A DNA stretch of 64,000 bases from Vibrio maritimus (GCA_000755425.1 BBMT01000007.1:124001-188000); one strand, 5' to 3'. Shown: positions 18,958-30,136, numbered from the stretch's first letter. Numbers and translations are program-made. The notes: generated by a model from the letters alone, not told the origin.

Positions 18958-18996
18958 GCCTATCGCTTGATGTAAACCGGATTATCGAGTCCGTGT

Positions 18997-19045
18997 TGCG
19001 CGCCCTAGACTCCGATTGCTTGACGTAAGGAGTTTGGGGCGCGCA
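18997..19045 (+). terminator. Long 3' hairpin after ahpC copy 1
   Basis: TGCGCGCCC (18997-19005) pairs with GGGCGCGCA (19037-19045) and an inner ACTCC (19009-19013) pairs with GGAGT (19029-19033). A related hairpin with compensating base changes follows copy 2. No strong T-run, so it may be a stability element as much as a terminator. Confidence 0.7.
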
Positions 19046-19174
19046 TCCATTTTATTTCGCTGAGTCTCAAATGAGATTTACGCATCCTCGAAAGAACGCT
19101 CCTATAGTTAGGGTTGTAAGTTGCATATAAGCCAAGCAACAACCTGTATTCATTGAAACTTATGGAGTGAGTTC

Positions 19175-20176
19175 ATGCCTAAACAGTCTCATTTTCTCGT
19201 CGTTTGTGCTCTGAGCACCACCGCTTTATTGCCACTATCATCCTTTGCCCAAACAACGCTTCAGCCAATCAAAACCTCATTAGAAGAAGAATCTTTTCAA
19301 ACTGAACTTGTGATGCATGCTCTTAAAGAGCTTGGCTATGAGGTGAATGCACCCAAAATCATGACATACGCGGAAGCTTATCAATACGTCTCTGCGAACT
19401 CTGGCGCTTTTTTTGCGGCCGCATGGCTACCAACGCATCAAGAGTTGCTTAGTAGTGGTGATAAAGATGGGCAAGTCTATGTGGGTGGTAGTTACGTCCC
19501 TCAATCAGCTCAAGGTTATCAAATCGATAAGGCGACGGCAGACAAGCATAAGTTGTCTTCGATAGATCAATTGAAAGACCCAGCTATCGCGAAATTGTTC
19601 GATCACGACGGTAACGGCAAAGCTGAACTTATCGGGTGTCAGCCTGATTGGGTATGTTCCAAAGTTATCGATCATCAAATCAAAAGGTACGGACTTTCTG
19701 ATACGGTGGAGCAGATCCAAGGTGACTACAATGCTTTGATGGATTCGGTGATAGACAAACAAAGAGCTGGCAAACCGGTTCTCTACTACACTTGGACACC
19801 GCATTGGATTAGTTATGAACTTCAGCCTGAGAAAGAGAGTGTCTGGCTAGAGGTGCCATTCTCGGCTCTGCCAGAAAACAAAGATACAACACTGCCCCAT
19901 GGCAAAAACTATGGCTTTGAGATGAACAGTCAGCGCATTGTCGCCAATAAAGAACTGGCTCTGGCTCATCCAGATGTCCATCGCCTGTTTGAAATCATTC
20001 AACTAAAGCCTAATGAAGTCAGCGCTGAAAATCACTTACTGCACAAGACTGAAAAGGGTCAGCACAATACGGTTGCTTACATGCAAGCGTGGATAACAAA
20101 AAACAGGGCTTTGTTTGATTCGTGGTTAGAGGAAGCGAAGCGTGCTAAGCAAGTAGAAGCTAGCTCAGATAACTAA
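19175..20176 (+). CDS. ProX-like quaternary-amine (glycine betaine) binding protein, orphan
   Basis: The 333-residue exported protein has a signal peptide ending near LSSFAQ (about residue 26) and the OpuAC/ProX fold. Aromatic-box tryptophans that hold the trimethylammonium group appear in AAAWLPTHQ and LYYTWTPHW, and GCQPDWVCSKVID is also conserved. It would bind glycine betaine, proline betaine or choline in the periplasm. No ATPase or permease gene is adjacent. It therefore either shares a distant ABC transporter or has another role. A terminator follows at 20195. Confidence 0.85.
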   Translation: MPKQSHFLVVCALSTTALLPLSSFAQTTLQPIKTSLEEESFQTELVMHALKELGYEVNAPKIMTYAEAYQYVSANSGAFFAAAWLPTHQELLSSGDKDGQVYVGGSYVPQSAQGYQIDKATADKHKLSSIDQLKDPAIAKLFDHDGNGKAELIGCQPDWVCSKVIDHQIKRYGLSDTVEQIQGDYNALMDSVIDKQRAGKPVLYYTWTPHWISYELQPEKESVWLEVPFSALPENKDTTLPHGKNYGFEMNSQRIVANKELALAHPDVHRLFEIIQLKPNEVSAENHLLHKTEKGQHNTVAYMQAWITKNRALFDSWLEEAKRAKQVEASSDN

Positions 20177-20194
20177 TTATTTAGGCACAAAGAG

Positions 20195-20228
20195 AAGGGA
20201 GAGCAAAAGTGCTCTCCCTTCTTGTTTC
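20195..20228 (+). terminator. Rho-independent terminator after the proX-like gene
   Basis: AAGGGAGAGC (20195-20204) pairs with GCTCTCCCTT (20211-20220) around a 6-base loop, then CTTGTTTC. Confidence 0.85.
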
Positions 20229-20258
20229 TATCCGACTCTGAGGGTCAATTAGAGGCAC

Positions 20259-23169
20259 CTAGATTAATACTGGCTGGCATTCCAGAGTAGAGCTCTTGGC
20301 GGTACTCATAAGCTTCTTGTCGACATTATCTGGCATGTTAAAGCTTACTTGGATGCCGCCACTTTCAACAGCAGTAACTGTTGCCGTTTGGCCGTCTACA
20401 AATTCGTTAGTCAGCCTTGTGTTTTGTACTGATAAGAACCGGTAGGAAGGCTAAGCGATGTCGTAAAATCAAGCGCATGTGCACCCTCTTTAAGCACGAC
20501 TTCAAACTTATGGTTCTTATCATCTTCGTGATCAATGTGCTTATTGAATGCCTCTGGGCTTTGCGCAGTGACGACCCAACCGCCATTGTTAGCAAGTTGC
20601 AATAGCATAGGCTGTGATGCGGTAAACGTAGCACCGCTGAGCGTCACACTCCCTGCCTTGTGGAACACCAACTGATACACTTCCTTAGCGCTGTCTTTGT
20701 AGTGTACGCCTTGCACTGCGCTGGTGTTTACGACTGTTACGTTTTCTCCGTAGCTTTTGACTTTGTCGGGCATGACGTCTGCCTCGACATTCGGCACGAG
20801 AACATAGTGGTAGCTGTCTTCTTTGATTGTTGGGTTAGGCGTATGGTTGAGGGCAATAACAAACACGCTCTCAGTGCCTATGCTATCGATGGTATCGACA
20901 ACGGATGTCCCCGTGACCAAGGTATGACGCTGTTTCTCACCCGTTTTCGGAATCGTGATATAGCCGACGTCTCCTTGATGGAACCACGTTGGATGCTCCG
21001 AGCTGAATTTACTGTCTTTAACGATACAGCAGGCCACGGTTTTCTCGCCTTTTTCTTGGGTGTAGTAGGTGAGTGTATCGTGCCATCTTGGCTGGTCGAT
21101 AGTGGTGACAATTGGCATGTAAGTGCTCTCATCATTGCCACGCTCGACACGTGCCACGTCCGTACCTAGCGCAATCACCATGTCATCTAAGAAGAACGCG
21201 CTCTTCTTAGCGGCGGCGCTGGTATATGAGTTTTCGCTGCCATAATGGAAACTCGCAATACCGTAGTTACCATCACTCAAGGTGCCTGCAAACGCACTAG
21301 TTGAATTTGCTTTCTGCTGATTGCATCGGAATGGCGTCGGTTTTCCACTCTTCGGTAAGTCCAGGTAGAACATGCCAGTCCCAGTTGTAGCGTGCATCAG
21401 CGTACTCTTTGCCATCCACTTTAATTTGTAGAATACCGGAGCCGTTATGCATTCCGGGGTCTTTGTTAAAGCTCTCTGCACCACGCGTGCGCGAAGATTG
21501 CATCTTAAATGATGAATACCACTCAGTACTGTCTTCTATGCGTCGGTGCACCAGCATGTCAGCATTCCAAAATGCGTAGGTGCCGGGCGCTTTGTGTGAC
21601 TCATCATTTAGGCTAGTGTGCAGAGCGTCGAGTTCTTTATCGCCTTTGAAGGCTCGGTCGTCGCTTGCTTTTTCCATATGCTCAATAGAACGGAATAGGT
21701 TTTTAGTACCGAACTTGTTGGCATTGCTAGATAGGAAGGTTCGACCTAATGATTGGAAATCCAGTACATCTTTAAACAGCAGTGCGCTATAGGTATAGAG
21801 CATTACTTCAGTAGACTCTTCCAGAGGAAGCGTGCTCATTTCCCAATCCGTCCCATTTAATAGCTCTGCCACTTCAAAGACACTCTCTGCGTACCATTCA
21901 AATCCGTATGCGAGCATGGCTAGGTCTTGTCGATGTCCAACGTGATGAGACAGCGTACCATCAGGCAGTAAACCCGATTGACCGTATCGATGAGGGCGTC
22001 GACTGTTTGTGTCGAGCCAGGTTTTAAGGTCACTAAAGCTGCCACTGGTTCCCAACCCGGAAGGAGGGTGCTGCCCTTTTCTTTTAGCGGGGCATAATCA
22101 GCGTACCACCACGCCACATCGGTAATAGGTTTGTTGTAGTCTGCGAGCAAACCAACGTAGACTGCCCAGCTGCGGAGTCTGTGTCCTCGGTTAGCGTCAG
22201 ACCATGTCCCCATCGACGCTGGAAAATCATCTTCGATGAAGTAGCGCAAACGCTCAGGGTCTCGGTCTGTCTCTGGTAGGTCAAAGGTAATTTGATAGAG
22301 TGTATTGACGTTTTTTCTGAACTTTTTAGCGTCTTCATCGCCTGCTAACTCTTTTTTTAACGTATCTTCAAGGATGTAAACTAGGGGCAAGGATAATGCG
22401 TCAGTGAATCGCCATTGGTGTGTTCTATCGGCGTGGGTCATGTTGCGATTATCGGCAAACCCTTGGCTAGGAAAGCGATCAACAAAGGCATTGAATGCTT
22501 TCACAATGGCAGCGCGCAGGACTTCTTTTTGCTCGTCACTTTTCTCACTGTAGTAGGCGTAACCAAGCCCACCAATGCGGTTTACGGCCTCTTCAAAGTC
22601 TTTGCCATTTTGAGTTGCCTTGTTGTCACTAAGGCTGTTGGTATACGCTTTTAAATCATTAAACTTCCCTTCGCTATCGTTAATGCTTTTGACCAGGGTC
22701 GTGACTTCATCCGAAGAGTAATAACGCTCCCCCCACATTCTTTTGCTGGTCAGTACGAACTCTTTTAGATGGGAGAGATACTTGCTCCACTGTGTCTCAC
22801 TGACCTGACGAATAGTGATGTTTTTAGTCGCCACAAGCCCGTTGCTGTCATTGAGAAAAACCGTCAACGAAAGGTTGCTTACGTCGCTTACTTGGCTGTT
22901 GTCTTTGACGTAAAGCACACCTCGTGGGCGGTTGGCATAATCAAGCTCGGTTTCGATTCGGTATGCCGAACTCTCCTCACTATCGACTAACGAGAAGCTG
23001 TAACTGGAACCTGTGACGTTGCGGCTCGCACCAAGGTACCAACCACGCGATCTCCACTTTTACTGCCGACTTGGATTTCGAATGTCTCCCCCGTGACAGT
23101 AATGTCACTATCCTGCGCGATGACGGCGGCGCAGAATAAGCTAAGAATCACTAAGATGGTGGTTTTCAT
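20259..23169 (-). CDS. Secreted PL8-type polysaccharide lyase, copy A, multiply frameshifted
   Basis: The reconstructed product is about 970 residues with a signal peptide (MKTTILVILSLFCAAVIAQ). An N-terminal beta domain comes next, then an alpha-helical toroid containing RTHQWRFTDALSLPL and SGLLPDGTLSHHVGHRQDLA (catalytic His and downstream Tyr region). The central beta-sandwich follows with DMLVHRRIEDS, SSRTRGAESFN and WDWHVLPGLTEEW, and then C-terminal strands. This order is that of family 8 lyases, which cleave uronate-containing glycans such as chondroitin or hyaluronan by beta-elimination. At least four indels occur, near 22990, 22018, 21300 and 20425. The C-terminus after the last runs to TAG at 20259. 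I use the ATG at 23169, with GGAG upstream, over a GTG at 23178. Substrate is not determined. Confidence 0.8.
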
Positions 23170-23178
23170 TTGTGGCAC

Positions 23179-23571
23179 TCCGTTGCTTTCACAGAATTAA
23201 GTCTAGTAGTAATGTGACGCACTTCTAAAAAAGCGCCGTCTCTAATTTGCGAATTTATTATTAGCGAGTTAGGGATAAGCTATTGGCGGCGGTTATGGAT
23301 GAGTCATCGGTCTCGGAACGTGAAACTGAGAGGTGCATTCAGAAGAGTTGAGTTGCTAGTTGTCTGAGAACAGATTCGGTAGAGGACCTATTCTGGGCGT
23401 GAATCTCTAAGTCCTTGTTCGTAACATTGTATTTTCAAACCTGTCTTTAACTTGATCTGAGTATGTATAGGCGAAGTAAATGACTGATTTAATAACAAAA
23501 CCTTGACTTAAATTTATAACGTCGAGCTATTAGATTCTCCGCTCCTGTTCCAACGTAAATAGAGAATCTCA
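23179..23571. promoter_or_regulatory. Divergent control region between the two lyase genes
   Basis: These 393 bases separate the two oppositely directed lyase genes and must hold both promoters. TTGACT at 23503-23508 could be a -35 element for the right gene. Its spacing to TATTAG (23528) is 19, so this is weak. I see no clear operator, hairpin or small gene. Confidence 0.4.
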
Positions 23572-26500
23572 ATGCTCAACAAAACCCGATTAGCGTGCTT
23601 GGTGCTACTTTCCCTAAATCCACCGCTCTATGCCTCTGAACTGCCATTTATGGCAATGCTGGAAGAGCGCACTTCTACATCAAACCAAGTACAAGCGCTT
23701 TCTTCTGCTGACTATACGCATGAGTACTTCGATATTGATGTCAACGCTAAGGCTGGCGATGCGGTTTTTGGCCGCTTGAATCACCCGTTAAATTACAAGC
23801 CAAGCTATATCAGCAGCACACTCCACTATGAAATATCGGAGAGTGAAAACGCTCCTTTCGAGATTAGAAATCAGCGCGATGATAAAGGCCGTCTATTTGC
23901 AGAGTTAGTGCTTAACGAACAAGCTGACCTCTCACAGGGTCAATACCCTGTATCTATTGTGCTCAAAGATGGCGACACCAAGATTGAGTCGCGCACGATT
24001 ACCGTCCAGGTCGTGAGTGAAACTCAGTGGAGCCTGTTGCATCAGCGTGCCATGTCTTTCTTAGAGGGTGAAAAACGACTCCAAGGACTATTCGTTTATG
24101 CTGATGATGAGATTGAAGACTATATCCAAGAGCTGAACGACAACGATGGCGCGTTTGAAGGTATGGATTTCTATCACGCCCATAGCGAAGATGAGCTACT
24201 TGATATTCGCCCCCGCGTGCTTGGTAAAGAGCTAATGTTGGCGGCGAATCAAATCAACTCTCTCGCCTATGCTTTAACTTACAGTGACCAGTTTGGCTAT
24301 CAGGGTGAGGCGCCAGAGCGTAAGCGATTAATGAGAGCGCTATACAAGGCGATTAATCGCTATACAGCGCATTTCCCACTCCAAGACTTTGCGAACACGC
24401 CAACGCTAATGCATAACATGAGCACCCACCAATGGCGTTTCACCGATCCAATCAGCGCCGCGGGCTTCGTTATGTCACCTGCGATGAATCGAGATATTGT
24501 CAATGGTGAATCACTCGCGAAAAGAGCAAAAGCGAGCTTTCAAGACCTGCTACAAATCGCATTTGATATCCCGTACCGCCAGCGTCAGCCAGAATACAAT
24601 CGCTACTACCTGTCTGAAGATCTCAAACGCAGCCCAGGTGCTTGGGCGGACGCAACCGTCATCACCGTATGAGAAGTTGGCTAATGATGAGTGTGCTTTG
24701 GAGCGACTATAACCAGCCGTTGACGTATCAACCTTGGTGGTATGGTGACTATGCGCCATTTGCCGCGCACAGCACCTCGCTACTTCCGGGGTGGACGCCT
24801 AAAGGCGCGCTAGCTGATCTAAAAACTTGGCTTGAGACTAATGCCAGATACGCGTTCAAGTATGGTCAATCAGGAATACTGCCAGATGGCACCATCTCCC
24901 ATCACGTCGGTGTTCGTCAAGACATGGCATTCTTCGCTTATGGTTTCGAGTGGATGGCAAATACACCGTTTGAAGTGGCAGGCGTTCTAGCTGACACACC
25001 GTGGAAGATTGCGAATAAATCCTATGATCAGTCGGCAGATTTTTTACTCGATAGCTACCCAAATTTTGTATATCGAGGCGGCTCGATTTTCAGACTGCAG
25101 GACGCAAGCACGCTTCTGAGGCAACACCTGTATTTGGTTCAACAAGACTGACACATGGGATCAATACCGTGCTGCGAGCCAAAAGCTCAGATACTGAAAT
25201 TAAACGTGAGAATGAGTTAAACAGCTTTCGTGACAATTTAGAGAACAATACGCATGAGGCATCGGTCAACCGCGCGTATTGGAACAGTGACTTCATGGTT
25301 CATAGGCGCTCGGGGCAAAGCACTCCGGCGTATTATATGTCGTTTAAGATGAACTCATCTCGCTCCATGGGCGCAGAGAGTTTTGAGCCAGATGTCGGTT
25401 ATCACAATGGCGGTGGCGTTCTTCAAGTTCTAGTGGATGGCGACGAGTACTCAAAAGTCATGGATAGCTGGGACTGGCACGCACTGCCGGGGCTCACCGA
25501 AGAGCTTCGAGTCGATGAACTGCCAATGAAGAGTGACTTTAAACTCTTTAACCCGAAACATTTCGCAGGCGTTGTGTCCAACAATCACAATGGTTTTGCT
25601 TCGTTTAAATATGACAGCGAAGCGCCGTATAACTCAGCAACCGCGAACAAATCCGTCGCGTTTATCGATGATATGGCCGTGGCATTTGGTTCCCAGATAA
25701 TGCGTGTTAAAAATGGTGACGGATGGGAGGTATCTTCAATTATCACCACCCTAGATCAAGCGTCATGGGATGGAGCGTTGACCTACCAAATTGATGGTAC
25801 ATCACAAGAAATAGTGGAGCAGGGCAGCTATCTAGATGACACCCTGTCGGTGCAAGAGAGCGCCTGGTTCCACCAAGACAAGGTGGGCTATGTGGTACTG
25901 GCGAACGCCGAAACGTCGGTAATGCTGCGTGGTGGTGATGCAATCAACAGCACCCATGGTGATTCGGAGTCTGTGTTCCATATCGCGATTGACCATGGTC
26001 AGCACCCAACCGGTGAAGGTCACGGCTCGACGTATCAATATGTTGCGATTCCAAATGTGACGGCAGAGCAAATGCCAGAACTGGTAGACAGACTAAAGCG
26101 ACAGTTAATTACAAAGACGACAGCAACAACTCACGCGGTTTACTATTCAAGTGCATCGAACAAAGAGTATGTTGCCATGGCATTTCGCGAGGCGGGCACG
26201 GAGAGCCTAGCTGCGCAAAACGGTGAGCCTCTGACAGTGTCTGTTAGCAAACCAGCTTTGATTCTTTTAGAACGAGATGGCGATAGCTGGAGCGTGTCAG
26301 CACAAGATCCGCTTCATCATGTTGATCGCAATGCGATGGAAGAAAACGACAGTCGACGCATGCGCTTCTTTACTCGTGGTGATCGCAATACCTTGAACGT
26401 TACCATCAACCGTCCGCTTTGTTCGGGCAGCTATAGCTATCAAACCCACGGTCGCAGGGTTGAAGATAGAGCTGGTCAGAGCGTGAGTGTGAACAGTTAC

Positions 26501-26614
26501 GGCAATCAATCGGAACTAACTATCGAACTGCCAGATAAACAGGATAAGGTGTATCAAGGTCGACATGACCTTTATACCGGAATGCCTGCCTCAGTGACCA
26601 TCCCTGCTCAGTAA
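23572..26614 (+). CDS. Secreted PL8-type polysaccharide lyase, copy B, frameshifted
   Basis: This paralogue of copy A is about 1,014 residues. It has a signal peptide (TRLACLVLLSLNPPLYASE) and an N-terminal beta domain. The toroid holds STHQWRFTDPISAAGF and SGILPDGTISHHVGVRQDMA. The sandwich holds SDFMVHRRSGQS, SSRSMGAESFEPDVGYHNGG and WDWHALPGLTEE. The invariant His, Tyr, Arg and Glu expected of family 8 lyases fall in these phrases. Two indels break it: near 24650 (GAWADA joined to NRHHRMRSWL) and near 25110-25150. Relative to copy A the sequence has diverged widely, so the duplication is old. The enzymes probably act on the same or related glycan outside the cell. Confidence 0.82.
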
Positions 26615-26630
26615 TATCAAGGTGTTAAGT

Positions 26631-26661
26631 AAGCCGCTTCTTTTTAAGAAGCGGCTTTTTC
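26631..26661 (+). terminator. Rho-independent terminator after lyase copy B
   Basis: AAGCCGCTTCTT (26631-26642) pairs perfectly with AAGAAGCGGCTT (26646-26657) over a TTT loop, then T's. Confidence 0.9.
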
Positions 26662-26688
26662 TTGTTCTCGAATAGCCCCACAAACTTA

Positions 26689-26725
26689 ATAGGAATCTCC
26701 TATCAAATGAATAGGAAAGGACGAA
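26689..26725 (+). promoter_or_regulatory. OxyR-type binding site upstream of ahpC copy 2
   Basis: ATAG (26689), CTAT (26700), ATAG (26711) and CGAA (26722) stand at exact 7-base intervals, matching the four-contact OxyR consensus in three of four positions. The layout is the same as at 18273-18309. Confidence 0.78.
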
Positions 26726-26807
26726 TTTTCAAAAATCAGCGACTGTTGCAATATATCTACATCGGCGCAGGACAGCGCAACACAAACACTTTGAGAGAGT
26801 AAAAATT

Positions 26808-27365
26808 ATGATTAACACCACTATCAAGCCATTTTCAGCAACAGCATTCAAACAGGGCGACTTTGTAGAAATCACAGAGCAAGACGTGAAAGGCAAATGG
26901 GCAGTATTCTTCTTCTACCCAGCTGATTTCACATTCGTTTGTCCAACTGAGCTTGGTGACCTTGCTGACCACTACGCAGAGCTTCAAGAGCGCGGTGTTG
27001 AAGTTTACTCAGTATCAACAGACACACACTTCACTCACAAAGCGTGGCACGACAGCTCAGATACTATCGGTAAGATCAACTACTACATGGTTGGCGACCA
27101 AACAGGCACTATCACCAACAACTTTGGTGTGATGCGTGAAGGTCAAGGTCTAGCAGACCGCGCGACGTTCCTAGTTGACCCAGAAGGTGTAATCCAAGCA
27201 ATGGAAATCACTGCAGAAGGCATCGGTCGTGACGCAGAAGACCTAATGCGTAAAGTGAAAGCAGCACAATACGTAGCAGCTAACCCAGGTGAAGTTTGCC
27301 CAGCGAAATGGAAAGAAGGTGAAGAAACACTAGCGCCATCTCTAGACCTAGTAGGCAAAATCTAA
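26808..27365 (+). CDS. ahpC: Alkyl hydroperoxide reductase peroxiredoxin AhpC, copy 2
   Basis: An intact 185-residue 2-Cys peroxiredoxin. The peroxidatic Cys is in [11 protein letters not shown] and the resolving Cys in [13 protein letters not shown]. It is followed by a long hairpin and then by ahpF, the usual operon order, so this is probably the ancestral locus. It serves as an internal control that exposes the single missing G in copy 1. Regulation by OxyR is supported by the upstream site at 26689-26725. Confidence 0.97.
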   Translation: MINTTIKPFSATAFKQGDFVEITEQDVKGKWAVFFFYPADFTFVCPTELGDLADHYAELQERGVEVYSVSTDTHFTHKAWHDSSDTIGKINYYMVGDQTGTITNNFGVMREGQGLADRATFLVDPEGVIQAMEITAEGIGRDAEDLMRKVKAAQYVAANPGEVCPAKWKEGEETLAPSLDLVGKI

Positions 27366-27417
27366 ACGCTCTTAGAGCTCAACCAAACGCAGCAATAAAC
27401 GACATTCGTGTCCGTGT

Positions 27418-27478
27418 TGCACGCCCCGCAGTCACTTTTATGGCTTCTACCATTGGCTTGTAAAAGTGGGGGCGTGCA
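27418..27478 (+). terminator. Long 3' hairpin between ahpC copy 2 and ahpF
   Basis: TGCACGCCCC (27418-27427) pairs with GGGGCGTGCA (27469-27478), and CACTTTTA (27433-27440) pairs with TAAAAGTG (27461-27468). Against the hairpin after copy 1, a G-C pair has become A-T, a compensating change. It may attenuate ahpF relative to ahpC. Confidence 0.75.
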
Positions 27479-27582
27479 CCCTTTAAATACATTATTAATT
27501 CAACATCAAAAGGGTCTCCTTTTTTATTATCCCTTTTTAAATTCCTTCTGATGTTAAGCAGTCTTATAGAGTAGGTATCAGT

Positions 27583-29174
27583 ATGTTAGATCAAGCAATG
27601 AAGCAGCAATTAAAAGCGTATCTAGAAAACGTTAAACCCAAGTTCAATTGGTTCTCAGCCTTGATGACAGTGATACGGCAAGCAAGATCGAATCTCTTGC
27701 TAACGACATCGCATCACTTAGCGGCAAAATTGACGTCGTACGCGACGATGCTGCAAGCCCGCGCAAGCCAGTTATGCGCGTTGTTAACCCAGAGAAAGGC
27801 ACCGCAATCGGTTTTGCTGGTCTGCCAATGGGTCACGAATTTACATCACTTGTGCTAGCGCTACTGCACACAGGTGGTCACCCAATCAAGCTAGAAGCGG
27901 AAACCATCGAGCAAATCGCACAGCTGAACTCACCGCTAGATGTCGAGATCTTTATCTCTCTATCATGCCAGAATTGTCCAGAGGTAGTTCAAGCCTTCAA
28001 CATGATGGCGGCCATTAACCCGCTGGTAAACGTCACTATGATTGATGGCGCTGCATTCCAAGATGAAGTGAAACAGCGCGACATCATGGCAGTACCAAGC
28101 GTGTTCATTAACGGTGAGCTATTTGGCCAAGGCCGCATGTCACTGAATGAAATTCTAAATAAAGTCGACACAGGTGCAGCGGAGAAAAAAGCCAATCAGC
28201 TAAATGAAACCGCGCCGTTTGATGTATTGGTTGTCGGTGGTGGCCCTGCTGGCTCCTCAGCGGCTATCTATGCAGCGCGCAAAGGTATTCGCACCGGTGT
28301 GGTTGCTGATCGCTTTGGTGGTCAGGTGATGGACACTATGGCAATCGAGAACTTTATTTCAGTCAAAGCGACCACAGGTCCTAAGTTGGTAGCAAGCCTT
28401 GAAGAGCACGTTAAAGAATACGGCGTAGAAGTCATCACAGAGCAGCGTGCTGCAAACATCATCGATGCAGAAGATACTGAAGATGGTTACACCCACGTGG
28501 TACTAGAAAGTGGTGCGGTGCTGAAAGCTCGTTCTGTCATCACAAGTACTGGTGCACGCTGGCGCGAAATGAACGTTCCAGGTGAGCAAGAGTACCGCAA
28601 CAAAGGCGTGGCTTACTGCCCACACTGTGATGGCCCACTATTCAAAGGCAAGCGCACAGCGGTTATCGGCGGCGGTAACTCAGGTATTGAAGCGGCGATT
28701 GACCTTGCAGGTATTGTTGAGCACGTTACCGTTCTTGAATTTGCGGATGTACTGCGTGCAGACCAAGTGCTTATCGACAAAGCAAACAGCATGCCAAACA
28801 TCGATATCATCACGATGGCTCAAACGACAGAAGTTCTCGGTGATGGTACTCGCGTGACTGGTCTTGAGTACAAAGATCGCAACACAGATGAAATCAAGCA
28901 AATCGAGCTTGCGGGTATCTTTGTTCAAATCGGTCTGGTGCCAAACAGTGAATGGCTAAAAGGCACAAAAGTCGAGCTATCGCCACGCGGTGAAATTGAA
29001 GTCGATGCCCACGGTGCAACCAGCATGAAAGGCGTATTTGCCGCAGGTGATGTGACGACTGTTCCTTACAAGCAAATCATCATCGCAATGGGCGAAGGTG
29101 CAAAAGCGAGCTTGGGTGCGTTTGATTTCTTGATTCGTAATCCGGCGCCGGTTAAGGCAGCTGAAGTTGCTTAA
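27583..29174 (+). CDS. ahpF: Alkyl hydroperoxide reductase subunit F, frameshifted near the N-terminus
   Basis: AhpF uses NADH and FAD to reduce AhpC. The N-terminal tandem thioredoxin-like domain carries [11 protein letters not shown]. The FAD domain has [20 protein letters not shown], the redox-active disulfide is in [11 protein letters not shown] and the NADH site is [13 protein letters not shown]. The first 17 codons ([17 protein letters not shown]) are in another frame. Restoring one A at about 27634 turns the junction into [13 protein letters not shown]. Length becomes about 530 residues, normal for the family. Confidence 0.95.
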
Positions 29175-29188
29175 GTAGTTACAACGTT

Positions 29189-29219
29189 AAAAGCGCTACC
29201 AGAACGGTGGCGCTTTTTG
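29189..29219 (+). terminator. Rho-independent terminator after ahpF
   Basis: AAAAGCGCTACC (29189-29200) pairs with GGTGGCGCTTTT (29206-29217) with one G-T pair, then T's. Confidence 0.85.
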
Positions 29220-29334
29220 TTTATAGCGCCTCGAGGCTCTTGAGCCTTTAAAGGTTCAGTTACAGTAAATAACTGCTGATTCTAAAGTAACTCTGCTATG
29301 TTGGTCTTAACATAGGCCATTACTGGAACTGACA

Positions 29335-30011
29335 ATGAAAACTATCCTAATAACTGGCGCGACGAGCGGCATTGGTTACGAACTTACTAAACAGCTGAGT
29401 GAAAAAGGCTTTAAGGTTGTTGCGTCAGGTCGCAGCGAAGACAAGCTAGCTCAGTTGAAACAGCAAACGGGTTGTGAGGTTGTTGTCGCCGATCTCAGTG
29501 ATGCCGGTGAAACAGTCGGTCTGTTTGATAAAGCGCTCGCGCTTGTTGGTAGTGTGGATGTATTGATCAATAACGCGGGCATGATTTCTCGTAAATGCCC
29601 GATTGAAGAGTTCACGTTAGAAGAGTTTGAAGAGCAATACGCCATCAACCTTCGTGCACCGGCATTACTAAGCCGTGAAGCGCTTAAAGTGATGAAGCCA
29701 AAAAAATCAGGTCAAATCATCAATGTAGTGAGCACAGCTGCGAAACGTGCCAACGAAACCATGAGTATCTACTCAGCAATGAAACAAGGGTTCGCAGGTT
29801 TTAGCGCCATCTTGATGAAAGAAGCGCAGCCTCATGGCATTAAAGTCACCTCACTGTTCCCAGGTGGCACCGATACGAATTTCCGCGAGGCAGAGCGCCA
29901 GAGTACATGCACCCAGCGAGTGTCGCTAAAACGGTGATTCAGGTATTAGAGCTGCCAGCTGATGTAGCGATGCATGAAATGACGTTTAGACCTATGGTTG
30001 AAGTGGAATAA
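29335..30011 (+). CDS. Short-chain dehydrogenase/reductase, frameshifted near the end
   Basis: A classical SDR of about 225 residues with TGATSGIG at the nucleotide site, NNAG in VLINNAGMI, a catalytic Ser in NVVSTAAK and the YSAMK motif (Tyr and Lys) for catalysis. One C is missing near 29896, where CGCCAGAG should read Arg-Pro-Glu. Restored, the tail reads EYMHPASVAKTVIQVLELPA and ends at 30011. Substrate is unknown. It stands alone between two terminators, so its context gives no pathway. Confidence 0.85.
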
Positions 30012-30030
30012 AGATATCGACCAATAAATG

Positions 30031-30060
30031 AAAGCACTGCCATATTGGCAGTGCTTTTTT
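30031..30060 (+). terminator. Rho-independent terminator after the SDR gene
   Basis: AAAGCACTGCC (30031-30041) pairs with GGCAGTGCTTT (30047-30057) over a 5-base loop, followed by six T's in all. Confidence 0.9.
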
Positions 30061-30136
30061 AGTGCTCTATCAAAGAAAACGCGTAGCGATTTTTCTGCTG
30101 TTCTATGTTGCAGCTAAGGTATTTGAAAAATAGGAG

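Noticed and set aside
20660..21169. A 169-codon rightward open frame antisense to lyase copy A
   Set aside because: It overlaps conserved lyase coding sequence on the other strand and has no recognisable domain or ribosome site; it is a shadow of the real gene.
20259..26614. Reading the lyases as alginate lyases or heparinase II/III
   Set aside because: The order of toroid, long beta-sandwich and C-terminal strands, with the Arg and Glu phrases after the His/Tyr region, fits family 8 better.
18401..27365. The ahpC duplicates as ends of a composite transposon
   Set aside because: No transposase, terminal inverted repeats or target duplications are visible, and the repeats are an ordinary functional gene module.
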